From Rhodospirillaceae bacterium (GTDB taxonomy: Bacteria; Pseudomonadota; Alphaproteobacteria; UBA6615): a DNA stretch of 64,000 nt. Where the stretch lies: the NCBI GenBank assembly GCA_002713365.1, contig PASR01000014.1:187133-251132 (forward strand), in the 5' to 3' direction. The notes under the pieces are model-generated. The model was not told the origin of the DNA. It made no database searches and saw only the letters and a list, made by a program, of their open reading frames with translations. Positions 38,854 through 48,145 of this stretch are shown piece by piece (positions within the stretch are counted from its first letter, which is position 1; each line of letters starts with the position of its first letter). The position numbers were made by a program, and so were the translations under genes.

Positions 38854-39917
38854 CTGAAATAAGTAAAACTTTAGCTGAGACCTGCGATCGATTGTTTTCT
38901 AATTTAATTAACAATGATGTGCTAAGGGAAACTGAATTAGCTGTATGGCCTGATCCTATATGGCAACAAATAGAGGAGAATGGACTTACTTTTGCTATGG
39001 TAAATGAAAATCATGGTGGTTCAGGGATAAAGTGGATAGATTGTTTTCAAATTATATATTGGTCAGGGTATTATTCAGTTCCGGTGCCGCTCGTTGAGAC
39101 CATGGTTTCAAGTTGGTTTTTATCGCAACATAATCAAGCACCTCCTAAAGGAGTAATTACATTTTTTTGTGATGGTAAGCCACTAGACCTTATTGAATCA
39201 AATAATAGCTATAAAATATCTGGTATTATTGAACGTATTCCGTGGGGTGCTTCAGCAGACTATGTTTTGGCAGAAGCCTATAACAGTAATAAGCAGGTGT
39301 ACGTTCTACTCGATGCTAAAAAATCTAAAATCGTAAAAGATAAAAATATTAGTGGTGAGTCAAGAGATTCAATGACATTTGATAAAGCGTCTCCAATGAC
39401 TGTAATAGATATTTCTGACGCTTTCAGGTCAAACTCACTATTAGTCTATGCTGCGCTAGCTCGTTCAGTCCAAATGTCTGGAGGAATTTCAGCTATACTT
39501 GATAATTGTATTAGTTATTCTAGAGAACGTGAACAATTTGGACAGCCTATAGCAAAGTTTCAGGCTATTCAGCACCAGCTTGCAATCTTAGCAGCTGAGG
39601 CTGCAGCTGCTAAGATTGCATCCCAAATAGCATGTAGAGCAGCCGATTTAATAGATGTGAGTTCTGGTCTAGAATTTGAGGTGGCCACAGCTAAAATTCG
39701 TGCTGGAGAATCAGCAGGATTAGCAGCTTCTATTGGTCATCAAGTTCATGGAGCTATAGGATTTACAGATGAATATAGCCTTCATTATATAACTCGACGA
39801 CTGTGGTCATGGCGTTCTGAGTATGGTTCAGAAAGTTATTGGGCACGAAGAATGGGAAAAGAAGTTATAGCTGGAGGTGCTGATAACCTCTGGGCAGATA
39901 TAACAGCCCGATTATAG
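38850..39917 (+). CDS. acyl-CoA dehydrogenase, subunit B of a paired enzyme
   Basis: The 355-residue acyl-CoA dehydrogenase has the C-terminal helical domain with SYSREREQFGQPIAKFQAIQHQLA and QVHGAIGFTDEYSLHYITRRLWSW. The middle beta domain is short and divergent. The ATG chosen overlaps the upstream stop as ATGA; a longer in-frame start at 38775 would lie inside the previous gene and has no support. Being shorter and divergent from its neighbour, it fits the second subunit of a heteromeric enzyme. The FAH-family gene follows after 17 bases. Confidence 0.88.
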   Translation: MTEISKTLAETCDRLFSNLINNDVLRETELAVWPDPIWQQIEENGLTFAMVNENHGGSGIKWIDCFQIIYWSGYYSVPVPLVETMVSSWFLSQHNQAPPKGVITFFCDGKPLDLIESNNSYKISGIIERIPWGASADYVLAEAYNSNKQVYVLLDAKKSKIVKDKNISGESRDSMTFDKASPMTVIDISDAFRSNSLLVYAALARSVQMSGGISAILDNCISYSREREQFGQPIAKFQAIQHQLAILAAEAAAAKIASQIACRAADLIDVSSGLEFEVATAKIRAGESAGLAASIGHQVHGAIGFTDEYSLHYITRRLWSWRSEYGSESYWARRMGKEVIAGGADNLWADITARL

Positions 39918-39934
39918 GATTTAGAGGGAATTAA

Positions 39935-40777
39935 ATGAAAATTATAAGTTTCAGAGATAAAAAGGGTGAGTCATTTGGCATAGTCGATGGTAATGGAAGA
40001 ATTGTCGATGTTGGACGTAAATCACCATACTCGAGCATTCGTGACGCTCTAAAGGCAGATGCCTTAGAAGAGTTAGCAAAAATCGCGGCTGATGAGGTGC
40101 CTACAACTGGCATGGGTGATATAGAGCTCCTGCCGGTAATTCCAAATCCAGATAAAATAATTTGTGCTGGTCTAAATTATAAGGATCATGCAGAACAATT
40201 TACCGATGAAATGCCTGAAAACGTTACTTTATTTAGTCGACTTAATAATACATTGGTAGCTCATGGTGATCCTATTATAAGACCTCAGATCTCGTCTAAT
40301 TTTGATTTTGAGGGTGAACTTGCTTTAATTATAGGTAAAGGCGGGCGTCATATAACTGAAGTAGATGTCTTATCCCATATTGCCGGTTATACTTGTTTTT
40401 TGGATGGCAGTGTTCGTGACTATCAACGTCATTCACTCACTGCAGGTAAGAATTTTTACCGGACTGGCCCATTAGGTCCTTGGATGGTTACGGCAGACGA
40501 AATACCTGATCCAACTAAATTAGTGTTGACGACGCGTTTAAATAATAAAGTTGTTCAAAAATGTTCTACTGGCTTAATGATATACTCCATACCTGAAATA
40601 GTATCGTATATTTCAGATTTTACACCTTTAGAACCTGGCGATGTAATTGCAACTGGAACGCCCGCAGGAGTTGGAAATGTAAGAAGCCCAAAATTATTTA
40701 TGAAAGCGGGTGATATTATAGAAGTAGAAATTACTGAAATTGGTAAATTAAGTAATACTGTAATTGATGAGCAATGA
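39935..40777 (+). CDS. fumarylacetoacetate hydrolase family protein
   Basis: The 280-residue protein has the FAH catalytic domain: ICAGLNYKDHAEQ, the metal-binding Glu residues in FDFEGELALIIGKG, the Asp in FLDGSVRDYQRH and GDVIATGTPAGVG. Members hydrolyse fumarylpyruvate, acylpyruvates or decarboxylate oxaloacetate. Its close packing with the paired acyl-CoA dehydrogenases suggests a shared catabolic pathway. GAGGG lies before the ATG. It is convergent with the M14 peptidase gene. Confidence 0.92.
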   Translation: MKIISFRDKKGESFGIVDGNGRIVDVGRKSPYSSIRDALKADALEELAKIAADEVPTTGMGDIELLPVIPNPDKIICAGLNYKDHAEQFTDEMPENVTLFSRLNNTLVAHGDPIIRPQISSNFDFEGELALIIGKGGRHITEVDVLSHIAGYTCFLDGSVRDYQRHSLTAGKNFYRTGPLGPWMVTADEIPDPTKLVLTTRLNNKVVQKCSTGLMIYSIPEIVSYISDFTPLEPGDVIATGTPAGVGNVRSPKLFMKAGDIIEVEITEIGKLSNTVIDEQ

Positions 40778-40793
40778 TATAGATAACATTACT

Positions 40794-41930
40794 CTATCTT
40801 AGGTCTTCTACGATAGCTGCGATAGCTTCAATATGAACGGAACCAAATTTTTTTGATCTGTCAGGAGACCAGCCGAAAATAGGGTCAGGATTATTGTCGT
40901 TATCTTTAAACGGCATTTCTAAAGTTAAGGCAAGGCAACCAAACTTCTCTGCAATATAGTTGGCACACATCGATAAATTACCTTTTCCTGGAGGACTAGC
41001 TGGATATCCGTGCTCCGTCTGAAATTCATTACTAGATTCTAATAGAGCTTTTTCAAATTTTAACTTTAATGACTTTTGTCTTTCGTTTAATGAAGGTATT
41101 CCCATCATGCCTGTAAGAAAATTGTAGGGAAGGGCCTCGTCACCATGAACGTCTAAACAAAAATCAACTCCAGTTTCCAACATTTTTTTTCGAACCAGAA
41201 AAACTTCTGGGCTTCTTGCCATGCTTGGTGATAGCCACTCCCGATTAAGGTTTGTTCCGACAGCATTAGTTCGAAGATGACCACGTTTAGTTCCGTCAGG
41301 ATTCATGTTTGGAATTAGATAAAAAACTATTTTTTCTAATATTTCTGCGCTTAGGTTATCGTCAGAGAAAATTAGTCGCTCAAGTAGACCTTCCATCCAC
41401 CATTCGGCCATACTTTCCCCGGGATGTTGCCGGGCTATTATCCAACAGACTCTTTTATTAGGTCCTTCTTCACCAATTCTCACAAGGTCAATGTCTTGGC
41501 CATCAAGCGTTTTTCCAAGAACCGAAATTTTAGCCTTTGTTGATTGTTGAATCATGGCAATTAGATCATTATGACGCTCAGTGGTGTAGGGAGCAAAATA
41601 TGCAAACCAAACAGAATCAGTTTTTGGTGTATACTCAAATGTTAAAACCCCATCTATAAAATTAGTTTTTATCCTTCTCCAATCTTTTTTATTTTCAGAT
41701 GCTACTGCTTTATAATTTGTCCAGCCTTTCGTATAAGCAGATCCGCTGGCATTAGTTATATGAAGTTTACACTCTTGATCTCTCGCGCCACTCAAACGAA
41801 AATAAAACCATTGATAGAAATCAGAATTATGATCTTTCAGTATCTCTAATTGTATATTATCTGATGAATCTGCAGATAAGCATGAAATGTTACCACTATC
41901 AAAAGCACTACTTATTATAAAGGGGGGCAT
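40794..41930 (-). CDS. M14-family metallocarboxypeptidase (cytosolic carboxypeptidase-like)
   Basis: The 378-residue protein has an N-terminal beta-sandwich domain of the cytosolic carboxypeptidase subfamily (about 1-125). The zinc carboxypeptidase domain follows, with ARQHPGESMAEWWMEG supplying the first His and Glu ligands and LDVHGDEALPYN the second His. NPDGTKRGHLRTNAVGTNLNREW gives the substrate-binding Arg and Asn residues. There is no signal peptide, so the enzyme is cytoplasmic. Eukaryotic relatives trim glutamate from tubulin; the bacterial substrate is unknown. Confidence 0.9.
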   Translation of the reverse strand: MPPFIISSAFDSGNISCLSADSSDNIQLEILKDHNSDFYQWFYFRLSGARDQECKLHITNASGSAYTKGWTNYKAVASENKKDWRRIKTNFIDGVLTFEYTPKTDSVWFAYFAPYTTERHNDLIAMIQQSTKAKISVLGKTLDGQDIDLVRIGEEGPNKRVCWIIARQHPGESMAEWWMEGLLERLIFSDDNLSAEILEKIVFYLIPNMNPDGTKRGHLRTNAVGTNLNREWLSPSMARSPEVFLVRKKMLETGVDFCLDVHGDEALPYNFLTGMMGIPSLNERQKSLKLKFEKALLESSNEFQTEHGYPASPPGKGNLSMCANYIAEKFGCLALTLEMPFKDNDNNPDPIFGWSPDRSKKFGSVHIEAIAAIVEDLR

Positions 41931-41943
41931 ATTATTACTTTCA

Positions 41944-42996
41944 CTAAGGTATAATGTTAATGTCGCGTAGCTTTTGTATTTGGTTTGTTATAGTAGTTTC
42001 GGTGTCTAGTGAATTATTCCATCCTGCTTGTCTTATTTTTGTAATACTAGACATTTGATCGTAGCCGTTACCTAATGCCATATCTAAATAATCCCAGTTA
42101 GTTAGTTCTGCTAGAGTGTAGTTTTGAAGGTCATATGTTCTCACTATCTCTGACCAAATCGCTTCTTTATCAAGCATTACCTCTTTTAAAGGCAATGTTT
42201 GAACTGGTCCTATCTCCATGTCGAAAAAAGATGCAATGCTTGGCCAAACTTGGTTCCACCGAAAAAAATCACCATTACTTATATTATAGGCTTCATTGAC
42301 TGCATTAGGAGTGGTGGCGGCCCAGTACATGCCGTCAGCTAGTAATTCAGTATCAATTATATTATATAGGCAATCGTAAAACTCTTGTGTACCTGGCCAG
42401 CGTAATTGTAGACCCAAGTGCTTTGAAATAACGGCATAAAGAACTATTCCAGTCATTAAATTCATTCTGCCGCCTATGGAAAACCCCCATATTCCATGCG
42501 GTCTTAGTGCTGACCAGTTCCATGCCTTTTCTTTTTGCCTTTTCTTAATCCAATCTTCTTGTGCGTGATAGAAATTTTGAACTAGCGGTCGGGGGTCATC
42601 TTCTTTCGCTGGTGTTTTATAAGGACCCAAGTAGCTTCCATACCACTTGGCACCATGCATTAATTGTACATGCTCTAATCTATTATTTACTGGTTCTAGT
42701 GTGTCCAAAAGGTTAGTCAACATTGATACATTTGGCTTTATTTCTGCTTCAACTGAGTTTCGTGGAGCATAGGCACAAAAAAAGACATGGGTAGTTTCAG
42801 CTAGGTGCTCAGCAATACTATTGCATTCAGATTTGTTAAGTAAATCTACTGAAAGAAATTTTGCATTACTATTATAGTTCGATGGTCGGCGTGACAATCC
42901 TATAATATTCCAATCGGGATTATAATCTAGATATTCTATAATTGCTCTGCCGGTAACACCTAGCGCTCCTGGCACTAGTGCAGTTTTTTTTACCAC
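41944..42996 (-). CDS. PRISE-like SDR reductase, copy 1
   Basis: The 350-residue extended short-chain reductase has the N-terminal dinucleotide motif GALGVTG with LSRRPS after the second strand (NADPH preference). It also has the PRISE signatures: a catalytic Lys in MHGAKWYGSY and a catalytic Tyr in NFYHAQEDW. PRISE enzymes (progesterone 5-beta-reductase/iridoid synthase-like) reduce activated enones in 1,4 fashion. The adjacent gene is a clear paralogue with the same layout and C-terminal DINIIP-like ending, so the pair arose by tandem duplication. Confidence 0.85.
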   Translation of the reverse strand: MVKKTALVPGALGVTGRAIIEYLDYNPDWNIIGLSRRPSNYNSNAKFLSVDLLNKSECNSIAEHLAETTHVFFCAYAPRNSVEAEIKPNVSMLTNLLDTLEPVNNRLEHVQLMHGAKWYGSYLGPYKTPAKEDDPRPLVQNFYHAQEDWIKKRQKEKAWNWSALRPHGIWGFSIGGRMNLMTGIVLYAVISKHLGLQLRWPGTQEFYDCLYNIIDTELLADGMYWAATTPNAVNEAYNISNGDFFRWNQVWPSIASFFDMEIGPVQTLPLKEVMLDKEAIWSEIVRTYDLQNYTLAELTNWDYLDMALGNGYDQMSSITKIRQAGWNNSLDTETTITNQIQKLRDINIIP

Positions 42997-43011
42997 TATC
43001 TTCTCCTATGC

Positions 43012-44061
43012 CTAAGGAATAATCTTTTTGTCTCTCATGTATTGCAGTTGGTGGGTTATAGTATCTTCTGTATCAAGTACCTCATGCCAACCAGCTTGAC
43101 GAATTTTTGTTAAGCTAGACATTTGATCAAACCCATTACTAAAGGCGTAGTCCATAAATTGCCATGTAGCTAAGTCATTTATAGTATAGGTATGGAGTTG
43201 GTTTTCCTCACAAATTTTGGCCCATATTGATTCTTTTTCTGACATGACTGTCTCTAAATTCAAATTTTGTATAGGGCCTACTTCCATATCGAAAAACTCT
43301 GCTATGCGCGGCCACAAATGACACCATCTTGTAAAATCGCCATTAGTTATATTAAATATTTCATTCTCTGCTTCTTTTGTAGTAGCTGTCCAAATCATAG
43401 CTCTTGCAAGCAAGCTGACGTCTACTATTTGATAGACTGCGTTATATAGGGCAGGAGTTCCAGGAAATTTTAATGGTAGGCCAGCATATTTTGATAATGT
43501 TGCATATACGGCAATTGATGTAAGCATATTCATCTCGCTACCAATCGAAAATCCCCAGACACCATGTGGAAGCAAAGCTGACCACGTCCAGGCCTTACCC
43601 AGTTGTTTTTTAGCAAGCCAGTCATGCTGTGCGTAATAGAAATTAGGCGGCATATGTCTAGAGTCGGTTTCTTTTGCCGGGGTTTTATATTGCTTGCCAA
43701 ACTGCACACCGTACCATTTTGCTCCAAGCATTAATTGTACGTGTTTTAGATTGGGTGCAATCTGTTCTATAGTTTCGACTAGATTTTGTAACATAGCCAG
43801 GTTAGGAGCGACCTCTTCACTAAATGTTTTTCGAGCTGCATAGGGGGTGAAAAATATGTGCGTAACGCTTTTGAGCATTGCAAGTTTAGTTTTACACTCC
43901 TCTAAGTTAAGTAAGTCTAGAGATATAAATTCAGCAGTTGTTTCAAAGTCTGGCTTTCTTCTAGACAAACCATAAACTGACCATTCTGAGTTGTTTTCTA
44001 AGTTTTCAACAAGAGAGCGTCCTATGACACCTAGGCCTCCAGCTATTAGTGCGGTTGGCAT
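43012..44061 (-). CDS. PRISE-like SDR reductase, copy 2
   Basis: The 349-residue paralogue of the next gene on this strand keeps GGLGVIG, LSRRKPD, LGAKWYG and NFYYAQHDW, so both catalytic Lys and Tyr are present. Only 15 bases separate the two genes. Differences in the loops near residues 115-130 and in the C-terminal third suggest different substrates or a heteromeric enzyme. It is divergent from an alkylglycerone-phosphate-synthase-like gene with about 100 bases between, which could share control. Confidence 0.85.
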   Translation of the reverse strand: MPTALIAGGLGVIGRSLVENLENNSEWSVYGLSRRKPDFETTAEFISLDLLNLEECKTKLAMLKSVTHIFFTPYAARKTFSEEVAPNLAMLQNLVETIEQIAPNLKHVQLMLGAKWYGVQFGKQYKTPAKETDSRHMPPNFYYAQHDWLAKKQLGKAWTWSALLPHGVWGFSIGSEMNMLTSIAVYATLSKYAGLPLKFPGTPALYNAVYQIVDVSLLARAMIWTATTKEAENEIFNITNGDFTRWCHLWPRIAEFFDMEVGPIQNLNLETVMSEKESIWAKICEENQLHTYTINDLATWQFMDYAFSNGFDQMSSLTKIRQAGWHEVLDTEDTITHQLQYMRDKKIIP

Positions 44062-44165
44062 TATTTTATGATCTCCTAAGAATATTCTATTACTCGGTCT
44101 TCTTTATATTATTAATGTAAGCTATTAAAAGGGAATATAGCGGCTTTAAATTTGAAAGGCGAACA

Positions 44166-45761
44166 ATGGTTAGTCAAAGAATGAAATATTGGGGTTGGGG
44201 CTATGAAAATAATGGCCTTAATAAGAATCAGGTGCACAGCCTTATAAAAATTCTAGCCCAAGATTTTGGTGTTCTAGCAAGTAGTAATATTAAGAAACCT
44301 GAAGTTTCTGATATTAAATTACATAAACCAAAACTGATACCACCCGATAGTCTTCTTAAATTTTGTACAAATGAGCCATATGAAAGAGTTCTGCATAGCT
44401 TTGGACAATCACAGCCGGATTCAATTCGTATATTTGATGGGGATTTTAAACACGCTCCTGATGTTATTGCCTATCCAGAACGATCTGATCAAATAAATGC
44501 AATTTATGATTGGGCAAGTGGGGTAGGTGCAGCGATAGTGCCTTATGGGGGTGGTTCGTCGGTTGTGGGCGGAGTTACCCCGGATATTGAGGGTCATTAC
44601 AAAGGTACGGTGATGGTTAACATGACAAAATTGAATAAAGTCCTTGAAGTTGATGAAACCTCTCGTGCTGCACTAATTCAAGGGGGCGCAAAGGGACCTG
44701 AATTAGAAAATCAGTTAAAGCCCTATAATCTAACCCTTCGTCATTTTCCTCAATCATTTGAACATTCAACTCTGGGTGGTTGGATCGCTACTCGATCGGG
44801 TGGTCATTTTGCTACTCTTTATACTCATATTGATGATTTGGTAGAGAATATCACATCAATCACGCCTTCTGGTTGTTTTGAATCGCGTCGATTGCCTGGA
44901 TCAGGTTCTGGACCTAGTCCTGATAGGTTTATTATGGGAACTGAAGGGGCTTTGGGCATTATTACTGAAGCATGGGTTCGCTTGCAGGGCCGTCCCGTTT
45001 TTAAATTAACTGCTGGGTTTCGTTTTGCTAAATTTTTAGATGCATCTCTTGCCGTGCGATCTATCTCTCAGTCAGGTTTGTTTCCAGCAAATGTAAGAAT
45101 TGTTGATGCTACAGAACTACAAGTAAATGGAGCTGGTGACGGGACTTATACATTAATGGTAGTTTCGTTTGAATCATCAGATCATTCAGTTGAACCATGG
45201 ATGAAAAGAGCTGAGGAATGTTGTCTTGATCATGGTGGAATAATAGATATTGATTGGCGAGAAAATCCAGATACAAATTTGAAGGGAGCGGTAGGTGCTT
45301 GGAGAGACGCATTCATTCGCATGCCCTATAATCGTGAGAATTTAACACCTCGTGGAATTATTTCTGATACTTTTGAGACAGCTATAACTTGGGACAAGTT
45401 TGAAGAATTTTATTGGGCAATTAAAGATGCTACGCAACAAGCGATTAGAGATGTTACAGGCCAAAATGGTGCTGTTTCATGCAGATTTAGCCATGCTTAT
45501 CCTGATGGGCCTGCGCCATATTTTGCATTTCACTGCACAGGGAAGCCTGGAGGCATGCTTGAACAGTGGAAGGCAATAAAATATGCAGCATCTGAAGCTC
45601 TTATTAAAAACGGTGGCACTATTACGCATCATCATGCTGTAGGACGAGATCATCAAAAGTGGTATGAGAAACAACGACCAAAATTGTTTGGTCATATACT
45701 TAAGGATGCAAAAAACCGTCTCGACCCAGATGGTATTATGAACCCAGGTGTGGTGGTTTAA
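44166..45761 (+). CDS. FAD-binding oxidase, alkylglycerone-phosphate synthase-like
   Basis: The 531-residue flavoprotein of the VAO/PCMH family starts MVSQRMKYWGWGYE, like alkyl-DHAP synthases. It holds the FAD-binding segments PYGGGSSVVGGVTPD and GWIATRSGGHFATLY. A C-terminal ITHHHAVGRDHQKW supplies the His cluster found in the AGPS active site, and DPDGIMNPG closes it. AGPS makes ether lipids in eukaryotes; bacterial homologues often oxidise or transfer other acyl or hydroxy acid substrates. Ether-lipid formation is therefore possible but not shown. Confidence 0.86.
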   Translation: MVSQRMKYWGWGYENNGLNKNQVHSLIKILAQDFGVLASSNIKKPEVSDIKLHKPKLIPPDSLLKFCTNEPYERVLHSFGQSQPDSIRIFDGDFKHAPDVIAYPERSDQINAIYDWASGVGAAIVPYGGGSSVVGGVTPDIEGHYKGTVMVNMTKLNKVLEVDETSRAALIQGGAKGPELENQLKPYNLTLRHFPQSFEHSTLGGWIATRSGGHFATLYTHIDDLVENITSITPSGCFESRRLPGSGSGPSPDRFIMGTEGALGIITEAWVRLQGRPVFKLTAGFRFAKFLDASLAVRSISQSGLFPANVRIVDATELQVNGAGDGTYTLMVVSFESSDHSVEPWMKRAEECCLDHGGIIDIDWRENPDTNLKGAVGAWRDAFIRMPYNRENLTPRGIISDTFETAITWDKFEEFYWAIKDATQQAIRDVTGQNGAVSCRFSHAYPDGPAPYFAFHCTGKPGGMLEQWKAIKYAASEALIKNGGTITHHHAVGRDHQKWYEKQRPKLFGHILKDAKNRLDPDGIMNPGVVV

Positions 45762-45892
45762 AAAAAATAAAGTTAGTATTATTTATAGTATTTTGAAATT
45801 ATAAATAAATAATAAGACCGTAATCTAAATGGCATAAAGTATAAACAATATAAGTTCGTTAAGTTAAAATAAATAAAATAGGGATAAGTATA

Positions 45893-48064
45893 ATGGCAGA
45901 CCGGATTGAAGCTGGCTCACTCAGAGTTGATAAAGAACTATATGATTTTATTAATGATTTTGCTTTACCGGGAACAGATATTAAATCTCAGGAATTTTGG
46001 CATGGTTTTGAAAAAATTGTTAACGAACTAACACCTATAAACAGAAATTTATTGGCTAAACGGGATGAACTACAAATAAAAATTGATGCCTGGTATGAAG
46101 AACATCGTGGCGAAACATCAGATCTAGCAGCTTATAAACTATTTTTAAAAGAAATTGGTTACTTAGTGGAAGAAGGTGAAGAATTTACAGTAACAACTAC
46201 CAACATTGATACTGAAATTTCTCAAATAGCTGGTCCGCAGTTAGTAGTTCCAGTAACAAATGCACGTTATTCGCTTAATGCAGCTAATGCACGCTGGGGA
46301 AGTTTGTATGACGCTCTTTATGGAACTGACGCTATACCAGAGTTAGATGGAGCTGAGAGGAGCAGTGCATATAACGAAGTGCGTGGGGCTGCTGTTATTA
46401 AATTTGCTAGAGATTTTATTGATTCATCTGCACCGCTTTTAAATGGTACTCATCATAACGCAGTATCTTACAGTATTAAGAATAGTCAGCTAGCTGTAAC
46501 GTTAGATGATGGTACAATTAGTTATTTGTCTGAACCCGAAAAATTCATTGGTTATCAAGGAGAACAAGATTCCCCTAAATCAGTTTTGTTAAAAAATAAT
46601 AACCTTCATTTTGAAATCTCAATTAATAGGGATCATGTTATTGGCAAAGATGATCCTGCTGGGGTTAGTGATGTTATTGTCGAATCAGCAATAACTACAA
46701 TAATGGATTGTGAAGACTCTGTTGCTACAGTTGATGCTGAAGACAAGGTTGTTGCGTATCGCAACTGGTTAGGATTAATGAGAGGGGATTTATCAGAGAC
46801 ATTTGATAAAGAGGATAAAACTATAAAACGTTCTTTAAACCCCGACCGTAAATATATTTCCTCTGATGGTTCAGAACTTGTATTACAGGGCCGCAGCCTA
46901 ATGCTAATCCGTAATGTTGGTCATCTTATGACTAACCCAGCTATTTTAGATAATGATGGTAATGAAGTTTATGAAGGTATTCTTGATGCCATGATTACTT
47001 CTATGATTGCTATTCATGACCTAAAGCAAGGGAAAAACAGCAGAACCGGTTCGGTATATATAGTTAAACCAAAGATGCATGGACCGGAAGAGGTTGAGTT
47101 TACCAACCAGATGTTTACAAAAATTGAAGAAGTTTTAGGCCTAGATTCTTTTACTCTTAAGATAGGTATTATGGATGAAGAGAGAAGAACAACAGTAAAC
47201 TTAAAAGAATGCATTAGAGCGGCTAAAGATCGGGTATTTTTTATTAATACAGGATTTCTTGATCGAACAGGAGATGAGATGCATACGGCCATGGAAGCAG
47301 GGCCAATGATAAGAAAAGCAGACATGAAGTCTGCCGTTTGGATACAAACCTATGAGGATTGGAATGTAGATATTGGCCTAAAATGTGGCCTTCCGGGCCG
47401 TGCGCAGATTGGTAAGGGCATGTGGGCCATGCCAGATTTGATGGCTGATATGCTGGATACTAAAATTGGCCATCCTCAGTCAGGTGCTAATACAGCCTGG
47501 GTGCCTTCTCCTACTGCAGCGACACTTCATGCCACGCATTATCATCAGGTTAATGTAGTAGAACTTCAAAAGAAACTTTATACAAGGTCTCAAGCTAGTT
47601 TGGATAACATACTGACAATTCCATTATCTGAACGTCCAAATTGGCCTGAGAATGAAATACAACAAGAACTTGATAATAATGCCCAAGGAATACTTGGTTA
47701 TGTAGTTCGTTGGATAGATCAGGGAGTCGGTTGTTCAAAAGTTCCTGATATTAATAATGTAGGGTTGATGGAAGATCGTGCTACTTTAAGAATTTCAAGC
47801 CAACATATAGCCAATTGGTTGCGCCATGGTATTTGTAGTGAAGAACAGGTAGTAGAAACATTTCAGCGTATGGCAGCAGTTGTTGATAAACAAAATACTA
47901 ATGACCCGCTTTATAACCCAATGGCTCCTAATTTTGATAATAACATAGCTTTTCAAGCAGCATGCGACCTAGTATTTAAAGGCCGTGAACAGCCAAATGG
48001 TTATACAGAACCAATTTTACATTCACGTCGCCAGGAGGCTAAGGCAAAGCAATCGGCAATATAG
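45893..48064 (+). CDS. glcB: malate synthase G
   Basis: The 723-residue enzyme has the same length as E. coli GlcB and condenses glyoxylate with acetyl-CoA. Recognisable segments are [25 protein letters not shown] (Mg-binding Glu and Asp), RGRSL-like [34 protein letters not shown] and the [14 protein letters not shown] stretch. Isocitrate lyase is not in the window, so glyoxylate may come from glycolate, purine or other sources. The succinate-semialdehyde dehydrogenase gene follows after 80 bases. Confidence 0.97.
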   Translation: MADRIEAGSLRVDKELYDFINDFALPGTDIKSQEFWHGFEKIVNELTPINRNLLAKRDELQIKIDAWYEEHRGETSDLAAYKLFLKEIGYLVEEGEEFTVTTTNIDTEISQIAGPQLVVPVTNARYSLNAANARWGSLYDALYGTDAIPELDGAERSSAYNEVRGAAVIKFARDFIDSSAPLLNGTHHNAVSYSIKNSQLAVTLDDGTISYLSEPEKFIGYQGEQDSPKSVLLKNNNLHFEISINRDHVIGKDDPAGVSDVIVESAITTIMDCEDSVATVDAEDKVVAYRNWLGLMRGDLSETFDKEDKTIKRSLNPDRKYISSDGSELVLQGRSLMLIRNVGHLMTNPAILDNDGNEVYEGILDAMITSMIAIHDLKQGKNSRTGSVYIVKPKMHGPEEVEFTNQMFTKIEEVLGLDSFTLKIGIMDEERRTTVNLKECIRAAKDRVFFINTGFLDRTGDEMHTAMEAGPMIRKADMKSAVWIQTYEDWNVDIGLKCGLPGRAQIGKGMWAMPDLMADMLDTKIGHPQSGANTAWVPSPTAATLHATHYHQVNVVELQKKLYTRSQASLDNILTIPLSERPNWPENEIQQELDNNAQGILGYVVRWIDQGVGCSKVPDINNVGLMEDRATLRISSQHIANWLRHGICSEEQVVETFQRMAAVVDKQNTNDPLYNPMAPNFDNNIAFQAACDLVFKGREQPNGYTEPILHSRRQEAKAKQSAI

Positions 48065-48145
48065 ATAAATTAATTAGTTTATAATCGGGTTAATTAATAA
48101 TCGTGAAAAATAGCTATTGGACTTTAAACTCGTGGGAGAAGAGAT

